From positions 3,286,001 through 3,350,000 of the forward strand of contig NZ_VFMM01000001.1 of assembly GCF_006715085.1 (NCBI RefSeq): a stretch of DNA of 64,000 nt, read 5' to 3'. This document shows positions 58,134 to 64,000 of the stretch, one piece after another. Each line of letters opens with the position of its first letter. Position 1 is the stretch's first letter. The stretch comes from Kribbella jejuensis. GTDB lineage: Bacteria > Actinomycetota > Actinomycetes > Propionibacteriales > Kribbellaceae. Below the pieces are notes generated by a model. It had not been told where the DNA came from. It was given only the letters and a program-made list of their open reading frames with translations, and did no database searches. The position numbers and the translations under genes were made by a program.

Positions 58134-58949
58134 GTGTCCGCTGATGATCTGCCCGACCCTGGGCCCGACTCCGACGAGAACGTGTCCACCGAGCCGTTCG
58201 AGCGTGCGGTCGCCTGCGTGATCCCGGCCAAGGACGAAGCCGAGCGGATCGCGGCGACCGTCGACGCGGTGCACAAGATCATCGGCGTCGACCTGGTCGT
58301 GGTCGTCGACGACGGCTCCACGGACCGGACCGCGGAAGCCGCCGAGCAGGCCGGCGCCGTCGTCGTACGGCATGAGAAGAACCGGGGCAAGGCCGCCGCG
58401 ATGGAGACCGGCGCGGCGGCGGTGGCCGAGCGCGACGGGGCCCGCCCGCGGCACCTGCTGTTCCTGGACGCCGACCTCACCGACACCGCGGCCGGAGCCG
58501 GTCCGCTGATGGAGCCGGTGCAGACCGGTCGCGCCGACATGACGATCGGCACGCTGCCGGCCCAGGTGCGCGCCGACGGGTCCAAGGCCGGCGGCCACGG
58601 GTTCGTCGTGCGACTGTCGCGCGCCGGGATCCAGGAGGCGATCGGGTGGGCGCCGGAGCAGCCGTTGTCCGGGCAGCGCTGCCTGACCCGCGCCGCGTTC
58701 GACTCCGCCGTACCGCTGGCCGCCGGCTTCGGGGTGGAGACCGCGCTGACGATCGACCTGGGGCGGAAGGGCTTCCGGATCGTCGAGGTGCCGATCGACG
58801 TCCGGCACCGGGCGACCGGGACGGATCTGCGCGGGCAGTTGCACCGCGCGAAGCAGTACCTGCACGTCCGGCGCGCGCTCTCCGCCCGCAGTGCGCTGCC
58901 CGCGGACGGTGGGGGGAGCAGCCGGTTTCCGCGAAAGACCACGCAATGA
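58134..58949 (+). CDS. Family 2 glycosyltransferase
   Basis: 271 residues from a GTG start. The GT2 fold appears in ACVIPAKDEAERIAATVDAV, VVVVDDGSTDRTAEAAEQAG and HLLFLDADLTDTAAG, with D-x-D as metal site. QPLSGQRCLTRAAF is the acceptor loop. A trailing region FRIVEVPIDVRHRATGTDLR resembles polyprenol-phosphate sugar synthases. No transmembrane helices are clear. It overlaps the GT-C gene by 4 bp, so a plausible role is making a lipid-linked sugar donor used by that enzyme. An exact donor or acceptor cannot be assigned. Confidence 0.85.
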   Translation: MSADDLPDPGPDSDENVSTEPFERAVACVIPAKDEAERIAATVDAVHKIIGVDLVVVVDDGSTDRTAEAAEQAGAVVVRHEKNRGKAAAMETGAAAVAERDGARPRHLLFLDADLTDTAAGAGPLMEPVQTGRADMTIGTLPAQVRADGSKAGGHGFVVRLSRAGIQEAIGWAPEQPLSGQRCLTRAAFDSAVPLAAGFGVETALTIDLGRKGFRIVEVPIDVRHRATGTDLRGQLHRAKQYLHVRRALSARSALPADGGGSSRFPRKTTQ

Positions 58950-60493
58950 GCGCTGATCTCGAGCTCGGGAACAAGTACGGTCGCCGCGCAGTCGTTCTTT
59001 ACCTCGCCTGTACGGCGCTGATCGTCGCGGTCGGCCTGCTCGGGCCGTCCGTGGTGGTGCTCACGCTGACCGGCCGGCATCCGTGGCTCCCGTCGTACTG
59101 GTTCAACACCAAGCCGAACGACTGGCTCGTCTCGGTGCTGATCTACGTCGCGATCGCCCTCGGCGGGTACGGCGTTTACCTTGCCACCAAGGCGTTGCGG
59201 CACGGCTGGGCGCCTCGCGTCGACCGATTGATTGCCCTCGGCATCGGTACGACGGCTGCCATCACGTTGGTGCCGCCAATGGCTTCGGGTGATGTGCTGA
59301 TCTATGCGGCGTACGGGCGGATCATGTCCTTCGGCGGCGACCCGTACTCGGCCTCGCCGGCGGACACCATCCGGCTCGGGTACGACCCGGTGATCGCGGC
59401 GACCGAGCGGCCGTGGCAAGGCGCGCGCAGTGTGTACGGCCCGATCGCGACCTGGGTGCAGTGGCTGTCGTCGCTGATCGGTGGTGACTCCGCGCAGCTC
59501 ACGGTCTGGATGCTGCAGCTGTCCGTCGCGATCAGCCTGGTCGTCACCGGTCTGGTGCTGGTGAAGCTGGTCGGCAAGGACCTCTCGGCCAAGCGCCGCG
59601 TGATCATGCTCAGCCTCGCGAACCCACTGCTGCTGTGGGCGGTGCTGGCCGGTGCGCACAACGACTCGATCGCGGTGATGTTCGCGGTCCTCGCGCTGTG
59701 GCTGTTCCGCCGGCATGTGATCCTGGCCGGGCTGATGATCGGCGTCGCGGGGTGTACCAAGCTGTCGATCGGCCTGGTCGGTGTGGCGATGCTGTGGGCG
59801 CTGCGTGCCGATCGCCGCAAGTGCCTGTACTTCTGCGGCGCCGGCGCGGTCGCGATGGGCGGGCTGTACGCGATCGTCGGCCTGCAGGCGTTCCAGCAGG
59901 CGCGGTCGCAGACGTCGTTCATCTCCACCGGCACGCCGCACAAGGTGCTGCTCAGCTTCTTCACGCTGTTCCTGCCGAACGGACTGGTCCGGACGTTCAT
60001 CGCGATCCTCGCCTGGGTCGGGCTGGTCGTGGTCGCGATCCTGCTGTCCCAGGTGCTTCCGAAGTCGTTGGTGCCGCAAACGCATCCCGACGACCCGACC
60101 CCGGCCGCCATCCGGTACACCGCGATCTACGCGATCGCCTGGTCGCTGACCGCGATGTACTCGTTGCCCTGGTACGACGTGATCGCCTGGGCGGCCCTGG
60201 CCGCGGTCGCCGCGTCGAAGGTCGACGCCTTGATGGTCGTCCGTACGACGATGCTCGCGATCGCGTACGTCCCGGGCCGCGACCCGCACGCGCGGCAGGT
60301 CGCGGCCAGCCTGTCGGACTCCTTGGAGTTCCTCAGCGCGCGCCTGCGGGACACCTTGTGTCCGGCGATCGAGGCGGCGGTACTGATCGGCATCATCGTC
60401 TGGGCGCGCCGCAACGGCGCCCAGTGGTGGCCGTACGACTGGCCCCGGCGCAAGCAGAAGCCGCTACCGGAACAGGCCGCGGAGGCGCGCTAG
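58946..60493 (+). CDS. Polyprenol-phosphate-mannose-dependent GT-C mannosyltransferase, MptB-like
   Basis: 515 residues with 12-13 transmembrane helices. GT-C features: ALGIGTTAAITLVPPMASGD then VLIYAAYGRIMSFGGDPYS, where the Asp after the first helices is the catalytic base position, and LAGAHNDSIAVMFAVLALW. This resembles MptA/MptB, which extend alpha-1,6-mannan chains on the outer membrane leaflet. The upstream GT2 gene overlaps it (ATGA). Its TAG stop shares a CTAG with the larC stop on the other strand. Mannan or lipoglycan synthesis is the best guess for the pair. Confidence 0.85.
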   Translation: MSADLELGNKYGRRAVVLYLACTALIVAVGLLGPSVVVLTLTGRHPWLPSYWFNTKPNDWLVSVLIYVAIALGGYGVYLATKALRHGWAPRVDRLIALGIGTTAAITLVPPMASGDVLIYAAYGRIMSFGGDPYSASPADTIRLGYDPVIAATERPWQGARSVYGPIATWVQWLSSLIGGDSAQLTVWMLQLSVAISLVVTGLVLVKLVGKDLSAKRRVIMLSLANPLLLWAVLAGAHNDSIAVMFAVLALWLFRRHVILAGLMIGVAGCTKLSIGLVGVAMLWALRADRRKCLYFCGAGAVAMGGLYAIVGLQAFQQARSQTSFISTGTPHKVLLSFFTLFLPNGLVRTFIAILAWVGLVVVAILLSQVLPKSLVPQTHPDDPTPAAIRYTAIYAIAWSLTAMYSLPWYDVIAWAALAAVAASKVDALMVVRTTMLAIAYVPGRDPHARQVAASLSDSLEFLSARLRDTLCPAIEAAVLIGIIVWARRNGAQWWPYDWPRRKQKPLPEQAAEAR

Positions 60494-61998
60494 CTCCAGA
60501 GCTCGTGACCGGCCGCGACCGCCTTCGCCAGCACGGTCTTGACCGGCTTCTTCAGTACGGCGGCGGCCGCGGCGACGTCGTCGTACTCGGGCTGGACGTT
60601 GACGACCTGACCGCCGTACCGGGCGATCTTGACGTGGATGCGCTGGCCGTCGACCTCGACGGTCGCGAACTCGCGGTCGGCCGCGTGTTTGCGGATGCCG
60701 AACTCACGCAACCCGATCGCGGACGTCTCGGCCAGGATCACCGAGCGGACCTCCTCGGCGTTCGCGCCGCCGACCAGCACCGAGAGAGTGTGGGCCGGGC
60801 GACCCTTCTTCATCAGGATCGGGGTCAGCCACGCATCGGCCGCTCCGGCCTCCATCAACCGGGCCAGCACCTGCGGCCAGATCCGCGGGTCGAGGTCGTC
60901 GACGTTGGTCTCGTAGACGAGTTCGGTCGACGACTGCTCGAGCGCTTCGCCGACGACCACGCGGAGGATGTTCGGTACCTCGACCGGATCGCGCCCGCCG
61001 GCGCCGACACCGGTCTGCTCGATGCGCATCGGCGGCAGCATCCCGTACTCGTCCGCGAGCGAGGCGAGCAGCGCGGCGCCGGTCGGAGTCGTCATCTCGT
61101 ACGGCGCCGTGCCGCCGACGACCGGTGCGCCCGCCTCGGTCAACAGGTTCAACACAGCCGGCCCCGGGATCGGAACCCCACCGTGCTGCCCACGTACCTG
61201 CTTCCCACCGCCGAGCACGATCGTCGACACCACAACCCGGTCCAAACCCAGCGACTCGACCGCCGCCGCGACACCCACGATGTCCGCGATCGCGTCCAAC
61301 GCACCGACCTCGTGAAAGTGCACGGTGTCCGGCTCGACTCCATGCGCAGCCGCCTCAGCCCGAGCCAACCGCCCGAACGTATCCAACGCCCGCGCCCGCA
61401 CCGCTTCGTCGAGCGCCGCCTCCTCGAGCAACCGCCGCACCTCACCCCAAGCCCGCGTCGGCCCGTCATGCGAGTGAACCGCCTCGGCCGGTTGACCAAT
61501 CCCTTGCTCCCCGCCTGCCCCGCCTGCCCCGCCTGCCCCGCCTGCGCCGTCCGCGCCGCCTCCGCCGCCTCCCCCGTCCACGCCGTCCATGCCGTGCGCC
61601 CCGTCCGCGACGTGCGCGTCGCCCCCGCCGTCCGCGACGTGCGCGTCGCCCCCGCCGTCCACGACGTGCGCGTCGCCCCCGCCGTCCGCGCCGCTTGCCC
61701 CGGCTGCGCCGTGCGCGCCGTCGGCCGGTTCGCCGGCGTGCCCATGCCCGTGGCCGTGCCCATGGCCATGCCCTGCATCCGGGATGTTTTCTGGATGCGG
61801 CGTGCCGTTGACCTCGACGGTGGCTTTGGTGGCGGCGATCTGGTGGCGGGCGGTTTGGGTGACTGTGACCGAGAGGGACGGGTCTACGGCGGCTACCGCG
61901 GTGTTGATGTAGTTGATGTCGGCGCCGGCGGAGATGAAAGCGCCGAGGAGCATGTCGCCGGAGGCTCCGGCGGAGCAGTCGAGCCAGGCTGTGCGCAT
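60490..61998 (-). CDS. larC: Nickel-pincer cofactor nickel-insertion protein LarC, with expanded His/Asp/Gly insert
   Basis: 502 residues. LarC inserts nickel into the pincer cofactor of lactate racemase-type enzymes. The N-terminal motif is MRTAWLDCSAGASGDMLLGA. VHFHEVGALDAIADIVGVAA and TNVDDLDPRIWPQVLARLME, then ILMKKGRPAHTLSVLV, are conserved. It is one continuous frame, whereas Lactobacillus larC needs a programmed frameshift. Residues of about 76-176 form an unusual insert: a run of His-Gly, three 9-residue GGGDAHVAD units and a Gly/Ala tract. Such a His-rich region can bind nickel. The ATG overlaps the larB stop (TGATG). Confidence 0.9.
   Translation of the reverse strand: MRTAWLDCSAGASGDMLLGAFISAGADINYINTAVAAVDPSLSVTVTQTARHQIAATKATVEVNGTPHPENIPDAGHGHGHGHGHGHAGEPADGAHGAAGASGADGGGDAHVVDGGGDAHVADGGGDAHVADGAHGMDGVDGGGGGGGADGAGGAGGAGGAGGEQGIGQPAEAVHSHDGPTRAWGEVRRLLEEAALDEAVRARALDTFGRLARAEAAAHGVEPDTVHFHEVGALDAIADIVGVAAAVESLGLDRVVVSTIVLGGGKQVRGQHGGVPIPGPAVLNLLTEAGAPVVGGTAPYEMTTPTGAALLASLADEYGMLPPMRIEQTGVGAGGRDPVEVPNILRVVVGEALEQSSTELVYETNVDDLDPRIWPQVLARLMEAGAADAWLTPILMKKGRPAHTLSVLVGGANAEEVRSVILAETSAIGLREFGIRKHAADREFATVEVDGQRIHVKIARYGGQVVNVQPEYDDVAAAAAVLKKPVKTVLAKAVAAGHELWS
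61512..61683 (-). repeat. Tandem repeats encoding the LarC insert
   Basis: Three near-perfect 27-bp units occupy 61603-61683, and about four 9-bp units (CGCCTGCCC) lie at 61512-61547. Both are multiples of 3, so copy changes keep the frame open. Confidence 0.85.
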
Positions 61999-62714
61999 CA
62001 GGCGTCCTTGGTTTCGCGCGGAACGGACTGACGCGCCACCCGCGCCGCGAACACCCCGGCACCGAACCCGTTGTCGATGTTCACGACCGTCACGCCCGGC
62101 GCGCACGAGTTCAGCATCCCGAGCAGCGCCGCCAGCCCGCCGAACGAAGCGCCGTACCCGACCGACGTCGGCACTGCGACCAGCGGTACGCCGACCAGCC
62201 CGCCGACGACGCTCGGCAGCGCGCCCTCCATCCCGGCGACCACAATCAGGCAGTCCGCCGCGGCGAGCCGTTCGCGGACACCGAGGATCCGGTGCAGCCC
62301 GGCGACACCCACATCCGTGATCACCTCCACCCCGGCGCCGAACACCCGAGCCGTCGTCGCCGCCTCGGCCGCGACCGGCGCATCCGACGTACCAGCGGCC
62401 ACGACCGCCACCGTCCCGCTCTGCGTCGGCGGCTCGCCGAGGACCGCCGTACGTCCGACGGGGTCGACCACAGCCTCCGGCAGTTCGGCGGTCACCGCCG
62501 CCTGCGCCTCGTCGGTCAACCGGGTCGCGAGTACGGCGTGACCGGGGTGGGTGGCGTGCAACGTGCGGAGCAGTTCCACGACCTGAGACGGCGTCTTGCC
62601 CGCGCCGTACACGACTTCCGCGTCGCCGGTACGCTCCAACCGGTCGGTGTCGAGCCGGGCGTACCCGAGGTCGTGAATGCCCGGTACCGGGCCCTGATCA
62701 GGCAAATGTGTCAC
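61998..62714 (-). CDS. larB: Pyridinium-3,5-biscarboxylate mononucleotide synthase LarB
   Basis: 238 residues. LarB carboxylates nicotinic-acid adenine dinucleotide to start the nickel-pincer cofactor. Family segments: YARLDTDRLERTGDAEVVYG, AAGTSDAPVAAEAATTARVFG, VAGLHRILGVRERLAAADCL, VVAGMEGALPSVVGGLVGVP and VPTSVGYGASFGGLAALLGM, the PurE-like core. It precedes larC with a 1-nt overlap, so the two are coupled; larE and larA are not in the window. The GTG start follows TAGATT by exactly 6 nt and has no ribosome-binding site. Confidence 0.9.
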   Translation of the reverse strand: MTHLPDQGPVPGIHDLGYARLDTDRLERTGDAEVVYGAGKTPSQVVELLRTLHATHPGHAVLATRLTDEAQAAVTAELPEAVVDPVGRTAVLGEPPTQSGTVAVVAAGTSDAPVAAEAATTARVFGAGVEVITDVGVAGLHRILGVRERLAAADCLIVVAGMEGALPSVVGGLVGVPLVAVPTSVGYGASFGGLAALLGMLNSCAPGVTVVNIDNGFGAGVFAARVARQSVPRETKDA

Positions 62715-62726
62715 GCCGTGAATCTA
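62715..62726 (-). promoter_or_regulatory. Leaderless-type -10 element of larBC
   Basis: On the minus strand TAGATT (62726-62721) fits TANNNT and is followed by CACGGC and then GTG. It is the clearest leaderless arrangement in the window. Confidence 0.6.
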
Positions 62727-62826
62727 CGTTGCCGGAGCCTGCGGTGCCGCACCCACCCGGACCGCACACGCTGTGCGATCACCTGAACACTCAGGCACAG
62801 CAGGGGATGCCTTAGGCTCTAGTTCT

Positions 62827-63312
62827 GTGTCTTCGACGTTAGCCGGTGCCTTCGGGGTCGCCGCCCTGTTCGTGGCGGTGCTTGCCCTGGTGTTCGCGAT
62901 CCAGGCCCTCCGGGCGCGCACGGTCCCGGTCGAGAAGACCACCCCTGCCCCGCTCCCCGAACCGGAACCGCAGCCCGTCCTGCCGGAAGCCAAGCCCGGC
63001 ACGGTGAAGGCGGAACTCCGCCGGCTCGGCAAGGAGCTGGAAGTCACCCGCGGCGAGGTCAAGGAAACGCTGCAACACCTCGCGATCGTCCGGTACGACG
63101 CCTTCGGCGACACCGGCGGCAAGCTCTCCTGGTCCCTCGCCCTCCTCGACGACCACGGCGACGGCGTCGTCCTGACGTCGATCAACAGCCGCGCCGACGC
63201 CCGCACGTACGCCAAAGAAATCAAGGCCTTCAAGAGCGAGTCCAAACTCTCCCCCGAAGAGGAAGAAGCAATAGAAACCCTCGCCAAAGAAGCCGGCCCC
63301 ACCGTCGACTGA
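62827..63312 (+). CDS. DUF4446 family protein
   Basis: 161 residues from a GTG start (VSSTLAGAFGVAALFVAVLA). A single N-terminal transmembrane helix (about 5-27) is followed by a Pro-rich linker and a coiled coil (about 65-90, ELRRLGKELEVTRGEVKETL). The DUF4446 core is IVRYDAFGDTGGKLSWSLAL and DGVVLTSINSRADARTYAKE. The function is unknown, although the family is widespread in Gram-positive bacteria. A TAGGCT hexamer 8 nt before the GTG points to a leaderless mRNA. The gene is divergent from larBC. Confidence 0.88.
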   Translation: MSSTLAGAFGVAALFVAVLALVFAIQALRARTVPVEKTTPAPLPEPEPQPVLPEAKPGTVKAELRRLGKELEVTRGEVKETLQHLAIVRYDAFGDTGGKLSWSLALLDDHGDGVVLTSINSRADARTYAKEIKAFKSESKLSPEEEEAIETLAKEAGPTVD

Positions 63313-63341
63313 CTGTTGTAGACCCGCGCACTCCCCTTCGC

Positions 63342-63923
63342 TCAGTGGTCGCCCTTGCACGGGTGGAGGCCGTCCATCAACAGGTTCAGGAGGCGGGCCG
63401 CCAGCGGTTTGTGACGGGGTGAGCCGGCCACGGTGAAGATGCCGATCAGGCCGGCTGCGATGTCGTCCGCGGTGACATCGGCCCGGATTCCGCCGGTCGT
63501 GCGGCCGGCTTCGAGGATGCTGTCGATGGCTCCGAGGAGCTCGGTGCGGGTGTCGGCGTGGGCGATCTCGCCTGCTTCGATCATCGCGAGCAGCGTGTCG
63601 AGCATCCCGTTCTTGGTCGCGATCCATTCGCCGAAGAGATCCATCCAGCGCCGTAGCGCCGCGGCAGGGTCGAGTTGGGCGAGTAGCTCCCCGGCGCCGG
63701 CGGTCAGCCGCGAGACCTGGTCGCGGTAGACCGCGTCGACCAGCGACTCGCGGGTGGGGAAGTGCCGGTAGAGCGTGGCAATGCCGACGCCAGCTTCGTT
63801 GGCGATCGCGCGCATCGAGGGCTCGTGGTCGGCCGCCGCGAACAGCCGGGTCGCAACGCCGAGGAGCTGTTCGCGGTTACGAGTCGCGTCCGCCCGCGGT
63901 CGGCGGCGTTCTGCGGCGGTCAA
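63342..63923 (-). CDS. TetR-family regulator
   Basis: 193 residues from a TTG start (MTAAERRRPRADATRNREQL). The helix-turn-helix is MRAIANEAGVGIATLYRHFP, then TRESLVDAVY. The C-terminal domain (about 80-190) resembles TetR_C_33-like ligand domains. A palindrome at 63941-63972 covers its likely promoter and suggests autoregulation. The controlled gene probably lies beyond the right edge, reading away from it. TTG is chosen because no ATG or GTG lies suitably in frame upstream. Confidence 0.85.
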   Translation of the reverse strand: MTAAERRRPRADATRNREQLLGVATRLFAAADHEPSMRAIANEAGVGIATLYRHFPTRESLVDAVYRDQVSRLTAGAGELLAQLDPAAALRRWMDLFGEWIATKNGMLDTLLAMIEAGEIAHADTRTELLGAIDSILEAGRTTGGIRADVTADDIAAGLIGIFTVAGSPRHKPLAARLLNLLMDGLHPCKGDH

Positions 63924-63940
63924 AACGGATCACGCTCCAC

Positions 63941-63972
63941 TTATGCTAGTTTGGATGCTAACCGGAGCATAA
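63941..63972. promoter_or_regulatory. Operator-like palindrome upstream of tetR
   Basis: TTATGCT (63941-63947) and AGCATAA (63966-63972) are perfect inverted arms, with GTT/AAC inside them in further partial symmetry. The ATGCTA element also recurs between them. It fits a TetR operator controlling this gene and a divergent gene outside the window. Confidence 0.6.
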
Positions 63973-64000
63973 TCCGTTTACTCTCGCGACCGGAGACCTC

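Noticed and set aside
58013..60289. 758-codon antisense frame opposite the GT2 and MptB-like genes
   Set aside because: Arg/His/Gln/Asp-rich translation with no family pattern; the sense genes are clearly real.
61512..61683. Regular repeats considered as a CRISPR array
   Set aside because: Units are contiguous without spacers and in frame with LarC; they are coding tandem repeats.
59635..62031. 798-codon plus-strand frame across mptB-like and larC
   Set aside because: Runs through two recognised genes in the wrong frame or strand and ends in the LarC repeat region; a GC-bias artefact.

Overview
This 64 kb window is high-GC actinobacterial DNA. Near-universal G/C third positions, frequent GTG starts, many 1-8 nt gene overlaps, and the content (F420-type nitroreductase-like protein, SEC-C/DUF5926 protein, MptB-like GT-C mannosyltransferase, DUF3152 protein) all point to Actinobacteria. 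The gene style resembles Kribbella or another Nocardioidaceae; this is an inference from style, not a search result. I recognise no rRNA, tRNA, CRISPR array or transposase. Apart from the left edge the window reads as ordinary, densely packed chromosome.

Layout. 0-1.9 kb: the end of a conjugation locus (NTF2/VirB8-like tail and a TrbL/VirB6-like membrane protein) ending in degenerate 47-bp repeats. 2-7.3 kb: GNAT protein, HMG-CoA lyase, MmyB-type regulator, EcsC protein, aat, and a TetR/nitroreductase pair with two matching operators. 7.3-10.9 kb: an ABC exporter pair. 11-17.2 kb: adenosine deaminase, a PadR-controlled DrrAB-like exporter, an acyltransferase, GNAT and GlxA-type genes. 17.3-21.6 kb: small and integral membrane proteins, an Fpg/Nei glycosylase, an orphan fucosidase-tail-like protein and a rhodanese. 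21.6-25.3 kb: a two-component locus with one intact kinase, one kinase that lacks its phospho-acceptor His, a free-standing copy of its sensor domain, and a divergent response regulator. 25.4-31.4 kb: a large secreted phosphodiester glycosidase/metallophosphoesterase, an LD-carboxypeptidase and an S9 peptidase. 31.4-36.5 kb: an asymmetric heterodimeric ABC exporter and an MFS exporter. 36.5-39.9 kb: a RelA/SpoT-domain synthetase divergent from an AAA ATPase across a palindrome-rich gap, then a DUF4268 protein.

40-46.5 kb: DUF3152 protein, membrane protein, hydrolase, a TPP riboswitch upstream of cytX, an antiporter with a flavodoxin-like partner, and a methyltransferase. 46.6-47.6 kb: ogt coupled to a small sigma factor. 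47.6-52.3 kb: an organosulfur acquisition operon (Cys-terminated leader peptide, flavin reductase, ABC importer, DszA/NtaA-type monooxygenase). 52.3-60.5 kb: quinone oxidoreductase, GDPD, anti-sigma-type ATPase, DUF5926, arginine deiminase, DHFR-like protein, and a GT2/MptB-like pair. 60.5-64 kb: larBC for the nickel-pincer cofactor, a DUF4446 protein, and a TetR gene with its operator at the window edge.

Recurring features. Several genes have a -10-like hexamer exactly 6 nt upstream of the start, as expected for leaderless mRNAs. At three gene ends the last codons plus the stop codon are repeated a short distance downstream, each time offset by 2 modulo 3. The most system-like loci are the asymmetric ABC exporter, the kinase/pseudokinase locus, the sulfur operon with its attenuator-like leader, and the RelA/SpoT-AAA-DUF4268 cluster.
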